Positions 6,120-13,652 of a stretch of 13,694 nucleotides of DNA are shown here, in pieces. Position numbers and translations under genes: made by a program. The stretch spans positions 1 through 13,694 of the forward strand of contig CALJXB010000198.1 of NCBI GenBank assembly GCA_937974415.1, given 5' to 3'. The notes under the pieces were generated by a model. The model saw nothing but the letters and a program-made list of their open reading frames with translations, made no database searches and was not told the DNA's origin. The DNA is from an uncultured Kiloniellales bacterium (lineage in GTDB: Bacteria; Pseudomonadota; Alphaproteobacteria; Kiloniellales; JAKSDN01). The stretch's first letter is position 1; each line of letters opens with the position of its first letter.

Positions 6120-7751
6120 ATGAAATCGAATGCTTTACGGGGCGCGGCGTCCGCGCTCGCTTTGGTTTTCGCGCTGAGCCACGGCGCTTCGGCGCTGGCC
6201 CAGGACGGCGGCTACGGCGGCCAGATGGTCGTCACCTACAAGGACGACATCAGCACCTTCGATCCGGCGATCGGCTACGACTGGCAGAACTGGTCCATGA
6301 TCAAGAGCCTGTTCGACGGCCTGATGGACTACAAGCCGGGCACCACGGAGCTGATTCCCGACCTGGCCGAGAGCTACACCATCTCCGAGGACGGTCTCGT
6401 CTACACCTTCAAACTCCGTCCCGGCGTCAAGTTCCACAACGGCCGCGACCTGACCGCGACCGACGTGAAATACTCGATCGAGCGCTCGGTCAATCCGGAG
6501 ACCCAGAGCCCGGGCCAGGGCTTCTTCTGGCAGATCAAGGGATTCGACGAGATGGCCGCGGGCAACGCCCAGGAGCTGACCGGCATCACCACGCCCGACG
6601 ACCAGACCGTGGTCATCGAGCTGTCCCAGCCCGACGCGACCTTCCTGCAGATCGTCGCCATCAACTTCGCCTTCGCGGTGCCGCGCGAGGAAGTCGAGAA
6701 ATACGGCCCCGACTTCGGCCGCAATCCGGTCGGCACCGGCGCTTACAAGATGACCGAGTGGTCGCTCGGCCAGCGAGTGGTGTTCGAACGTAACGAGGAC
6801 TACTTCCGCGAAGGCGCGCCGCATCTCGACAAGATCATCTTCGAGGTCGGCCAGGACCCGAGCGTGGCGCTGCTGCGCCTCAAGCGGGGCGAGGTCGACG
6901 TGCTGGGCGATCCCATCCCCTCGGCCAACTTCCTGCAGGAAAAGAACGATCCGGCCAACAAAGACAGGATCGTCGAAGGCGAATTGCTGCACACCGGCTA
7001 TATCACCTTGAACACCACCGAGGCGCCGTTCGACAACAAGCTGGTGCGCCAGGCGGTCAACATGGCGATCAACAAGGAAAAGGTGGTCCGCATCGTCAAC
7101 GGCCGCGGCGTGGTGGCCAACCAGCCCCTGCCGCCGGCCATGCCGGCCTACGACACGGCCTTCGAGGGCTATCCCTACGACCCGGCGAAGGCCAAAGAGC
7201 TACTGGCCGAGGCCGGCTACCCGGACGGCTTCGAGACCGAGCTCTACGCCATGAACACCGATCCCAACCCGCGCATCGCCCAGTCGTTCCAGCAAGACCT
7301 GGCGGCGGTCGGCATCAAGGCCGAGATCAAAGCCTTGGCGCAGGCCACCGTGATCGATGCCGGCGGCCAGGGCACGGCGCCGATGCTGTGGTCGGGCGGC
7401 ATGGCGTGGATCGCCGACTATCCGGATCCCTCGAACTTCTATGGGCCCATCCTCGGCTGCGGCGGCGCGGTGCCGGGCGGCTGGAACTGGGCCAAGTACT
7501 GCAACGAGGAAATCGACGCCCTTGCGGCCAAGGCCGACGGCATGGCGGGCGACGATCAGGCCGAGGCGCGCATCCAGCTGTGGAGCGAGATCTACAACAA
7601 GATCATGGACGACGCGCCCTGGGTCCCGGTGTTCAACGAAGTGCGCTTCGCCATGCATTCGGATCACATCGGCGGCAAGGACATCTACTTCGCCGACCCG
7701 ATCCACATTCCCGTCCACTACGAGTATGTGTACGCGACAGATGCCGAATAG
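6120..7751 (+). CDS. Substrate-binding protein of the Dpp/Opp-type importer (second copy)
   Basis: A 543-residue periplasmic binding protein of family 5, paralogous to the one at 2396-4042 along its whole length. The signal peptide is residues 1-27, cleaved at ALA|QD. Shared blocks include YKDDISTFDPAIGYDWQNW, VKFHNGRDL, NPETQSPGQGFFW, NPVGTGAYKMTEW and DYPDPSNFY; the Cys pair is at about 447 and 461. ATG 6120 has a strong AGGGAGG (6106-6112) seven bases upstream. The gene lies inside the GC-rich operon between the permeases and the hydrolase and is probably the dedicated receptor. The first copy would be an extra receptor under the XRE-cupin regulator. Differences in the C-terminal lobe and in the loop after LGDxIP may alter ligand range. 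The stop at 7749-7751 lies within the next gene. Confidence 0.95.
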   Translation: MKSNALRGAASALALVFALSHGASALAQDGGYGGQMVVTYKDDISTFDPAIGYDWQNWSMIKSLFDGLMDYKPGTTELIPDLAESYTISEDGLVYTFKLRPGVKFHNGRDLTATDVKYSIERSVNPETQSPGQGFFWQIKGFDEMAAGNAQELTGITTPDDQTVVIELSQPDATFLQIVAINFAFAVPREEVEKYGPDFGRNPVGTGAYKMTEWSLGQRVVFERNEDYFREGAPHLDKIIFEVGQDPSVALLRLKRGEVDVLGDPIPSANFLQEKNDPANKDRIVEGELLHTGYITLNTTEAPFDNKLVRQAVNMAINKEKVVRIVNGRGVVANQPLPPAMPAYDTAFEGYPYDPAKAKELLAEAGYPDGFETELYAMNTDPNPRIAQSFQQDLAAVGIKAEIKALAQATVIDAGGQGTAPMLWSGGMAWIADYPDPSNFYGPILGCGGAVPGGWNWAKYCNEEIDALAAKADGMAGDDQAEARIQLWSEIYNKIMDDAPWVPVFNEVRFAMHSDHIGGKDIYFADPIHIPVHYEYVYATDAE

Positions 7752-8685
7752 CTGCAACCACACGATCCACAAGGCGCACAGCCACTACGGCTGGGACAAT
7801 GCCTTCGCGCCCCAGTTGACCATCGCCCCCGGCGAAACGGTCGAGTTCGAGACCGTCGACGCCTCGGGCGGCCAACTGGGGCCGGAGTCCAGCCTCGAGG
7901 ACGTGGTCAATCTCGATTTCGGCAAGATCAACCCGGTCACCGGCCCCGTCCTCGTCGACGGGGCCGAGCCGGGCGACGCCTTGAAGGTCACCTTGCTCGG
8001 CTTCGAGCCCTCGGGCTGGGGCTGGACCGCCAACATTCCGGGCTTCGGGCTGTTGGCCGATCAGTTCCCGGACCCGGCGCTCAACCTCTGGGCCTACGAT
8101 GCCGCGGCCCTTACCCCCGCGGCCTACGGCCCCGGCGGCCGGGTTCCGCTGAAGCCGTTCTGCGGCACCATCGGCGTGGCGCCGGGCGAGGCAGGCCTGC
8201 ACAGCATCGTTCCGCCGCGCCGGGTCGGCGGCAACATGGACATCCGCGACATCTCGGCCGGTACGGAGCTTTATCTGCCGGTCGAGGTGCCGGGGGCCTT
8301 GTTCTCCGTCGGCGACTGCCATGCGGCTCAGGGCGACGGCGAGGTCTGCGGCACGGCAATCGAAAGCCCGATGAAGGTCGCCGCCAAGTTCGAGCTGGTG
8401 AAGGACGCCAATCTGGCGTTCCCCCGGTTCACCACGGCGGGGCCAGTGAGCCGTCACTTCGACGAAAAAGGCTACGAGGTCACCACCGGCATCGGGCCCG
8501 ACCTCTTCGAAGGCGCGCGCGCGGCGCTCTCGGGCATGATCGACCTGCTGACCGCCCGTCACGGCCTGGCAGCGGTCGAGGCGTACATGCTGTGCAGCGT
8601 GGCCGCGGATCTGCGCATCAGCGAGATCGTCGATCAGCCGAACTGGGTGGTGAGCGTCTACTTCCCGCGCCTCGTGTTCGAATGA
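7741..8685 (+). CDS. Acetamidase/formamidase-family hydrolase
   Basis: A 314-residue cytoplasmic hydrolase of the FmdA/AmdA family (PF03069). Members release ammonia from formamide, acetamide or other small amides. Family marks are the N-terminal HSHYGWDNAFAP, then INPVTGPVLVDGAEPGDAL, WGWTANIPGFG, CGTIGVAPG, GGNMDIRDI (from about residue 163) and the active-site block GDCHAAQGDGEVCG (191-204). The length is normal for the family and no signal peptide is present. ATG 7741 is the likely start, giving an 11-base overlap with the binding-protein gene; ATG 7726 would add five residues. Neither has a clear Shine-Dalgarno, so translation probably depends on coupling. Its stop overlaps the ATPase start (ATGA, 8682-8685). 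Lying between receptor and ATPases, it probably acts on the imported compound. The exact amide cannot be read from the sequence. Confidence 0.93.
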   Translation: MPNSCNHTIHKAHSHYGWDNAFAPQLTIAPGETVEFETVDASGGQLGPESSLEDVVNLDFGKINPVTGPVLVDGAEPGDALKVTLLGFEPSGWGWTANIPGFGLLADQFPDPALNLWAYDAAALTPAAYGPGGRVPLKPFCGTIGVAPGEAGLHSIVPPRRVGGNMDIRDISAGTELYLPVEVPGALFSVGDCHAAQGDGEVCGTAIESPMKVAAKFELVKDANLAFPRFTTAGPVSRHFDEKGYEVTTGIGPDLFEGARAALSGMIDLLTARHGLAAVEAYMLCSVAADLRISEIVDQPNWVVSVYFPRLVFE

Positions 8686-9722
8686 GTCCATCCGCTGCGC
8701 TGACGCCGTCCGGTGCGGCGGCGGCACCCGCGCAACGCCGGTCTGCCGAAGACGCGACCGCTCTGTTGCAGGTGGAGAACCTCTCCGCCAGCTTTTCCAC
8801 CGAAGACGGCCGGGTGCGGGTCGTCGAGGAAGTGTCCTTCTCGGTGCCCGAGGGCCGAACGGTGGGTCTGGTCGGCGAGTCCGGCTGCGGCAAGAGCGTG
8901 ACCGCCATGACCCTGCTGCGCTTGCTGCCGTCGCCGCCCAGCCACATCGACGGCGGCCGCATCCTGTTCGACGGCCTAGATCTCGCCCAGCTCGACGAAA
9001 GCGCGCTGCGGACGGTGCGGGGCAACCGCATCGGCATGATCTTCCAGGAGCCGATGACCAGTCTGAACCCGACCTTGAGCATCGGCTTCCAAATCGCCGA
9101 GGTGCTGCGCGTGCACCGCGGCCAGGGCGGCGAGAGCGCCCGCCGGGCGGCAGTCGAGATCCTCCGCCAGGTCGGCGTCGGCGCCCCCGAAAGCCGGCTC
9201 GACCAGTATCCCCATCAGCTCTCCGGCGGCCTGCGCCAGCGGGTCATGATCGCCATGGCTCTTGTCTGCCATCCAGCGCTCCTGATTGCCGACGAGCCGA
9301 CCACCGCCCTCGACGTCACCATCCAGGCCCAGATCCTCGACCTGCTGCGCCGGCTGCAGGGCGAGCTGGACATGGCGATCCTGCTGATCACCCACGACTT
9401 CGGCGTGGTTGCCGAGATCTGCGACGAAGTGGTGGTCATGTACGCCGGGCGCATCGTCGAGCAGGCCAAGGTGCGCGACCTCTTCCGGGCGCCGCGCCAT
9501 CCCTATACCCGCGGCCTGCTGGAAGCCTTGCCCAGGCTCGGCCGGCGCGGGCAGAAGCTGCCCAGCATCCCCGGCATGGTGCCGCCGCCGGGCGCCCGCG
9601 GCACGGGCTGCGCCTTCGCCGAGCGCTGTTCGCGCGCGCTGGACCGCTGCCGAGCGGAAACGCCGCCCCTGATCGAGCAGCAGGACGGCCACCTGGCGGC
9701 CTGTTGGAATCCGCTCACATGA
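8682..9722 (+). CDS. DppD-like ABC transporter ATP-binding protein
   Basis: A 346-residue ATPase energising the importer from the cytoplasmic face. About 27 variable residues precede the ABC domain. Walker A is GESGCGKS at residues 65-72, the Q-loop is in [11 protein letters not shown], the signature LSGGLRQR is at 180-187, Walker B LLIADEP at 200-206, and the H-loop is in [14 protein letters not shown]. The C-terminal oligopeptide-transporter extension carries [12 protein letters not shown] and a Cys cluster ([15 protein letters not shown], then AACW), which in some Opp/Dpp ATPases is linked to an iron-sulfur cluster. The start ATG 8682 overlaps the hydrolase stop as ATGA; longer upstream frames are out-of-frame readings of the hydrolase. 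All catalytic motifs are intact. Confidence 0.95.
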   Translation: MSPSAALTPSGAAAAPAQRRSAEDATALLQVENLSASFSTEDGRVRVVEEVSFSVPEGRTVGLVGESGCGKSVTAMTLLRLLPSPPSHIDGGRILFDGLDLAQLDESALRTVRGNRIGMIFQEPMTSLNPTLSIGFQIAEVLRVHRGQGGESARRAAVEILRQVGVGAPESRLDQYPHQLSGGLRQRVMIAMALVCHPALLIADEPTTALDVTIQAQILDLLRRLQGELDMAILLITHDFGVVAEICDEVVVMYAGRIVEQAKVRDLFRAPRHPYTRGLLEALPRLGRRGQKLPSIPGMVPPPGARGTGCAFAERCSRALDRCRAETPPLIEQQDGHLAACWNPLT

Positions 9723-10720
9723 CCACGGGCATGACAGAGGGCATGACCGCCGCCGGCCCCGAAGACGGGCCGCTTCTCGAGATCGAGAACCTGACCAAGC
9801 ATTTCCACTCCAAGGGCGGGGCGGGCAGCGTTCAGGCGGTGAACGGCGTGAGCCTCCGCCTGGAGCGCGGCGAGACCCTCGGCATCGTCGGCGAGTCCGG
9901 CTGCGGCAAGTCGACCCTGGCCCGCCTGATCCTGCGCCTCATCGATCCGACCGCGGGCGCGGTGCGCTTCGCCGGTCAAGACCTGCTGGCCTTGCCCCAC
10001 GCGGACCTGCGGGGCCGCCGGCGCGATATGCAGCTCATATTCCAGGACCCCTACGCGTCGCTCGATCCGCGCCTGACGGTCGGCGCCATCGTCGGCGAGC
10101 CGCTCGCCATCCACGGCATCGGCAGCCGCAAGGAGCGGCGCGGGCGGGTTGCCGAGCTGCTCGCCACCGTCGGCCTCGACGCCGACGCCATGACCCGCTA
10201 TCCCCACGAGTTCTCCGGCGGCCAGCGCCAGCGCATCGGCATCGCCCGGGCGATCGCCCTGGAGCCCAAACTGATCATCGCCGACGAGCCGGTCTCGGCC
10301 CTCGACGTCTCCATCCAGTCGCAGATACTCGAACTGCTGCTCGACCTCAAGACGCGGCTCGCGCTGTCCTACATCTTCATTTCTCACGACCTGGCCGTGG
10401 TTGAGTACGTGAGCGACCGGGTGGCGGTCATGTACCTCGGGCGCATCGTCGAGACCACGGATACCGAGAGCCTCTATCGCCGGCCAGCCCATCCCTACAC
10501 CGAGGCGCTGATCTCCGCCGTGCCCCAGCCCGACCCGGAGCGCGACCGCAGCCGCATCGTGCTCACGGGCGACATCCCGAACCCGGAGAGCCCGCCCTCG
10601 GGCTGCCCCTTCCACCCGCGCTGCCCCAAGGTGCTGGACGCCTGTCCCCACGAGCTCCCGGCCTTGAAGGACATCGGCGACGAGGCGCATCCGCACTTGG
10701 TCGCCTGTCACCTCCACTGA
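9719..10720 (+). CDS. DppF-like ABC transporter ATP-binding protein
   Basis: A 333-residue ATPase, partner of the DppD-like subunit in the importer's ATPase heterodimer. Walker [10 protein letters not shown] begins at about residue 58, the Q-loop is IFQDPYASLDPR, the signature FSGGQRQR is at 165-172, Walker B LIIADEP at 185-191, and the H-loop is in FISHDLAVVEYV. The C-terminal extension contains HPYTEALISAVP and a Cys set (GCPFHPRCPKVLDAC, then VACH) like its neighbour. ATG 9719 overlaps the previous stop (ATGA, 9719-9722); a TTG at 9704 would add five residues but is less likely. This is the last gene of the operon. Thirty bases separate it from the convergent DUF1989 gene and no clear terminator is visible between them. 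Confidence 0.95.
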   Translation: MTTGMTEGMTAAGPEDGPLLEIENLTKHFHSKGGAGSVQAVNGVSLRLERGETLGIVGESGCGKSTLARLILRLIDPTAGAVRFAGQDLLALPHADLRGRRRDMQLIFQDPYASLDPRLTVGAIVGEPLAIHGIGSRKERRGRVAELLATVGLDADAMTRYPHEFSGGQRQRIGIARAIALEPKLIIADEPVSALDVSIQSQILELLLDLKTRLALSYIFISHDLAVVEYVSDRVAVMYLGRIVETTDTESLYRRPAHPYTEALISAVPQPDPERDRSRIVLTGDIPNPESPPSGCPFHPRCPKVLDACPHELPALKDIGDEAHPHLVACHLH

Positions 10721-10750
10721 CCGGAGCGGTCTATGGCGGCCAGCGCGCGC

Positions 10751-11356
10751 TTACAGGAACCCCACCTCGAGCGCGGTCGGGCCCCGGTCCGGCGAGTTGA
10801 TGGTCCAGCCGTCGAGGTTGAGGTCGAAGGGGCAGGCCGAGACCACGCAGATCACGTCCATCAGCGCCTCGAGCTCGACGAAGGCGCCGGCGGCGACCGG
10901 GTTGGGCGGCGAGTTGAAGGCACCGTCGGACTCGACCACGGTGTGGGTGAAGAAGTTGACCGGCTGGGGCACCACGGCGATCTCGTGGCCGAGCCGACGC
11001 ATGGCGGTCGCCAGGTTCTCCGAACAGCTCGGGTGCGGACCGTGGTGGCCGAGCTGCTCGTAGCGGATCTGGTCGCAGGCCGGGATCATCAGGTCGTGGA
11101 CGCCCCCGGCCCCGTCCTCGGTGAGGCGCAGCAGGGGCCGGCGGTAGCGGCTCTGGAACTCGTCGCCGTCCCGCAGCTTGACCCGGCGGTTCTTGATCCA
11201 GGTGTGGTTGGCCGAAAGCCACTCGCCGACCACCCGGGCGTTGTAGGCGAAGAAGTCGGCCGCCTGCTGGCCCTCCGGCGTGACGATGCGAAAGCGCCCG
11301 CCCTTGGCCACCTCGAAGGCGCGCCCCTCGCGCGCCGGAACGCTCAACGTGGTCAT
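10751..11356 (-). CDS. DUF1989 / urea carboxylase-associated family protein
   Basis: A 201-residue cytoplasmic protein of the DUF1989 family (PF09347). Visible family features are the N-terminal barrel-like region (GGRFRIVTPEGQQAADFFAYN), LSANHTW, LTEDGAGGVHDLMIPACD, the Cys motif HPSCSENLATAM and the C-terminal NFFTHTVV, FVELEALMDVICVVSACPFD and NLDGW blocks. Related proteins occur beside urea/guanidine carboxylase genes, and two of them act together as a carboxyguanidine deiminase. The family is therefore linked to C-N hydrolysis of urea-like compounds, but this member stands alone without a carboxylase or allophanate hydrolase in view. ATG 11356 follows AGGGAGG (complement of 11362-11368) at five bases. 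It converges on the transporter operon, so a shared pathway is possible but not shown. Confidence 0.88.
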   Translation of the reverse strand: MTTLSVPAREGRAFEVAKGGRFRIVTPEGQQAADFFAYNARVVGEWLSANHTWIKNRRVKLRDGDEFQSRYRRPLLRLTEDGAGGVHDLMIPACDQIRYEQLGHHGPHPSCSENLATAMRRLGHEIAVVPQPVNFFTHTVVESDGAFNSPPNPVAAGAFVELEALMDVICVVSACPFDLNLDGWTINSPDRGPTALEVGFL

Positions 11357-11431
11357 GCCCGCCTCCCTCTCGGACTCAAGAGCGGGATGATAGCCGTAAA
11401 GGGTGGGCGGAGGGGAGTCCGCGTGCGGCCC

Positions 11432-11713
11432 TCAGGAAAACTGCCGGCGCTTTTCCTTCCACCAGAGCCGGAAGGCGAGCCAGCGGGCCTTGACCCAGGG
11501 CAGGTCGAAAAAGATCACCACCAGGCCGAGGGGAATCATCCAGACGCCGAGCACTGGCAGGAACCCGAAGATTCCGCCGATCACCAGCGCCACGCCGACG
11601 AGGATGCGCGTCACCCGCGGCGCGGTGCGGACCTTGCGGTAGTATTCGTTGGGTCGTTCCAAGAGCGGAGAGAGCGTCCGGTTGCGCGTCGATCGCCAGC
11701 CAATCGCCGGCAC
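11432..11713 (-). CDS. Small two-helix membrane protein
   Basis: Up to 93 residues. A basic N-terminal part is followed by a hydrophobic hairpin at about 36-70 (ILVGVALVIGGIFGFLPVL, then VWMIPLGLVVIFF) and a basic, Trp-rich tail (WVKARWLAFRLWWKEKRRQ). The helix, short Pro/Gly turn, helix layout resembles the small PGPGW-type putative transmembrane proteins common in alphaproteobacteria, although the PGPGW motif itself is not present. Function unknown. The only open start for the full frame is GTG 11713 without a convincing Shine-Dalgarno, so the true start may lie further inside. It shares strand with the DUF1989 gene, 75 bases away. Confidence 0.75.
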   Translation of the reverse strand: MPAIGWRSTRNRTLSPLLERPNEYYRKVRTAPRVTRILVGVALVIGGIFGFLPVLGVWMIPLGLVVIFFDLPWVKARWLAFRLWWKEKRRQFS

Positions 11714-11778
11714 CGCATCCAGATTGGGTCCTTTACCCTTCCGCGCAAGGGGTCGGTTCGAAGATCGGTGAGCCGCGA

Positions 11779-12396
11779 TCAGGCCTCGCGCAATCGGCCG
11801 GTTTTAATGCTGACCCGCTTGAGGATGTCCTGTACAGGGCGGCCCACCATTGCGGCGGCCTCAGCGGCACCGCCGGCGCCGCCGTTTCTTTGGCCGTCCT
11901 CGTCGGAGAATTCGGTCAGTTCCAGGGGCGGTTCGCCGTCGTCCTCCGCCTCCTCCTCGGGCACGGGCTCCCATTCGGACTCGCCGCCGGACTCCGCCGC
12001 GCCGTTCCCGGCCCCGTTCGCCACCCCGTTCCCGGCCCCGTTCGCCGCCCCGTTCGCCGCCCCGTTCATGGCGATCGCCTGGTCGCGCAGCCGGGCGGCC
12101 CGGGCCTCCAGGTCGCACAGCACGACGCTCTCGCCCGGCCCATCGACTTTATCGGCCGTATCGAGAAGCTTCTGCATCAGACCGTGAAGCTCCGCGTTTT
12201 CTAGCCGGACGTCGGCCAGCTCACGGGTCAGCCGTTTGATCTCGACCCGGCCGTTGACGACACCCTGTTCGACCTGGTCCAGCAGGCCAGCCAGCCGCTC
12301 GCCGCGTTGGCGGTTGTCCTCGGCCACCTCGCTGAATCGTGGTCCCACCGCCTCCACCCGCTGCTGCAGCTCCGATAGCCCGGCGTCCTGTCCCAT
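11779..12396 (-). CDS. Coiled-coil and acidic low-complexity protein of unknown function
   Basis: A 205-residue soluble protein I do not recognise. Residues about 5-85 are strongly helical with heptad-like Leu/Val spacing (LSELQQRVEAVGPRF, VEIKRLTRELADVRLENAEL), predicting a coiled coil. A short linker is followed by an Asn-Gly-Ala repeat (ANGA, GNGA, GNGV units, about residues 109-132), then a very acidic segment (EWEPVPEEEAEDDGEPP), a Gly/Ala spacer and a basic tail (VQDILKRVSIKTGRLREA). ATG 12396 is chosen because AGGGAGAA lies about eight bases upstream; starts further left add a Gly/Arg-rich stretch that looks non-coding. Coil plus flexible acidic linker plus conserved-looking tail suggests a scaffold or adaptor; this is inference from shape only. 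Confidence 0.75.
   Translation of the reverse strand: MGQDAGLSELQQRVEAVGPRFSEVAEDNRQRGERLAGLLDQVEQGVVNGRVEIKRLTRELADVRLENAELHGLMQKLLDTADKVDGPGESVVLCDLEARAARLRDQAIAMNGAANGAANGAGNGVANGAGNGAAESGGESEWEPVPEEEAEDDGEPPLELTEFSDEDGQRNGGAGGAAEAAAMVGRPVQDILKRVSIKTGRLREA
12001..12072 (-). repeat. Six-unit 12-base tandem repeat inside the coiled-coil protein gene
   Basis: Six consecutive 12-base units of the form CCCGTTCNNNNC (the first begins GCC) run from 12001 to 12072. Read on the minus strand they encode NGA-containing tetrapeptides. Units 4 and 5 are identical and units 1 and 3 differ only in their first base. Because 12 is a multiple of 3, slippage would change linker length without shifting the frame. 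Confidence 0.85.
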
Positions 12397-12523
12397 GGTC
12401 ACTTTCTCCCTCTTTTCCTCGCGCGCGCGCCGCCCACGGCCCGCACCTCTCCCAAAGATAAGAACATTCAACTACTTGGGACGTTCCCGCGCATCATCAG
12501 ATTGCGTATAGGTGCCCTACGGG

Positions 12524-12548
12524 AAGCCGCGAGCGGAGGGGCTTTTTT
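12524..12548 (+). terminator. Intrinsic-terminator-like hairpin with T-run on the plus strand
   Basis: AAGCC (12524-12528) pairs with GGCTT (12540-12544) across an 11-base loop and runs into six T (12543-12548). The orientation fits a plus-strand transcript, but both flanking genes are on the minus strand. On the minus strand the hairpin follows the oxidoreductase stop by only about 20 bases, yet a T-run is missing there (it is preceded by A instead). It may work poorly for that gene or end an unannotated plus-strand RNA. Confidence 0.4.
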
Positions 12549-12568
12549 GAGCGAGGAAGAGGTCTAGG

Positions 12569-13603
12569 TCAAGCGGTCAGTCGCAAGCCGCCGGAGATGT
12601 GCGGCATGACCTCGTGGGCCAGGCGCTCGATGGACTCAAGGGTCTCTTCGTGGCTGGCGCCGATGCACATGTTGAGGTTTATCTCGTCGACGCCGAGCTC
12701 GGCATAGAGGCCGAACTTCTCGACCAGCTCCTCGGGCGTGCCGATGAAGAGGGCCTCGGCCAGGTCCTCATGGGTCGCCTCGATGTCGATCGGCACGATG
12801 CGCCCGCCGGCCACCTGGCCCGACGACTTGAACACGTTGTCGAAGCGCCGGTAGTAGCCGTAGGCCTGCTCGATCGTCGCCTTGGTGTGGGCCGCGTCGC
12901 GGGTCACGAAGCCGACCCGCAGCAGCGACAGGCGCGGCCGCGGCTCGCGCCCGGACTCTTCTGCACCTTCGAGGAAGCTGTCAACCTGCTGGCGCGCGAG
13001 GTCGAGCGAGCCCTGCAGCGGCGTGGTCTGGATATTCCAGCCCCGCTTGGCGCAGTGGTAGAGGGCGACCGGCGCCATGGCGGCGATCCAGATCGGCGGA
13101 TGGGGCTGCTGCACCGGACGCGGCATGACGGTCATGGGCGCGAAGCTGTAATGCTCGCCCTCCCACGACACCTCCTCGCCGCTCAGGAGGGCGATCAGCA
13201 CCTCCAGAGACTCGTCGAAGATCTCGCGACTCTTGGCGAAATCGACGCCATAGCGCTCGAACTCGTAGGGGAAGGCGCCGCGGCCGACGCCGATCTGCAG
13301 GCGCCCGCCGGTCAGCACGTCGGCCAGCGCCGCCTCGCCCGCCATGCGCCGCATGTCGTTGAGTGGCAGCACCGCGACCGCCGTGGTGATGGGGATGCGC
13401 TCGGTCACGCTGGCGACCTTCACCGCCAGCATGAAGGGATTGGGGTTCATCAGGATGTTGATGAAGTGGTGCTCGGGCACCGTCAGGCCGCAATAGCCGA
13501 GTCGCTCGGCGGCCTGAGCCATGTCCAGCATTTCGTCATAGACCTGGGTCGTCGAGGCCTTGCTCTCCGGGCAATAGCAGGACAGAAACAGGCTGAATTC
13601 CAT
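12569..13603 (-). CDS. LLM class flavin-dependent oxidoreductase (luciferase-like)
   Basis: A 344-residue TIM-barrel protein of the bacterial luciferase-like monooxygenase family (PF00296). These use F420 or reduced FMN to oxidise small molecules. Family marks are the N-terminal strand MEFSLFLSCY, YCGLTVPEHHF (about 40-50), TTAVAVLPLNDMRRMAGEAALADVLTGGRLQIGVGRGAFPYEF (about 80-120), the FDESLEVLIALL helix, QQPHPPIWIAA and the late GTPEELVEKF segment. The FMN-type subgroup is more likely in a proteobacterium, but the cofactor cannot be settled here. ATG 13603 is preferred over an in-frame start at 13627 because AGGAGG lies about six bases upstream. It stands alone, and its substrate and link to the transporter are unknown. 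Confidence 0.9.
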   Translation of the reverse strand: MEFSLFLSCYCPESKASTTQVYDEMLDMAQAAERLGYCGLTVPEHHFINILMNPNPFMLAVKVASVTERIPITTAVAVLPLNDMRRMAGEAALADVLTGGRLQIGVGRGAFPYEFERYGVDFAKSREIFDESLEVLIALLSGEEVSWEGEHYSFAPMTVMPRPVQQPHPPIWIAAMAPVALYHCAKRGWNIQTTPLQGSLDLARQQVDSFLEGAEESGREPRPRLSLLRVGFVTRDAAHTKATIEQAYGYYRRFDNVFKSSGQVAGGRIVPIDIEATHEDLAEALFIGTPEELVEKFGLYAELGVDEINLNMCIGASHEETLESIERLAHEVMPHISGGLRLTA

Positions 13604-13652
13604 CCCATCCTCCTGGGCGTCGATCACCGTCGCCTGTCATCCTGTCGCAGAT

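Noticed and set aside
5044..6120. 358-codon minus-strand frame opposite the permeases
   Set aside because: Asp/His/Gln/Arg-rich shadow, a typical antisense product of GC-rich coding DNA.
7633..8727. 364-codon minus-strand frame opposite the amidase
   Set aside because: Shadow frame without motifs; the plus strand has a full acetamidase/formamidase-family protein.
9503..10717. 404-codon minus-strand frame opposite the DppF-like ATPase
   Set aside because: Shadow frame; the plus strand carries all ABC ATPase motifs.
10733..12187. 484-codon plus-strand frame across three minus-strand genes
   Set aside because: Low-complexity antisense of DUF1989, the membrane protein and the coiled-coil gene; no start signal and no domain.
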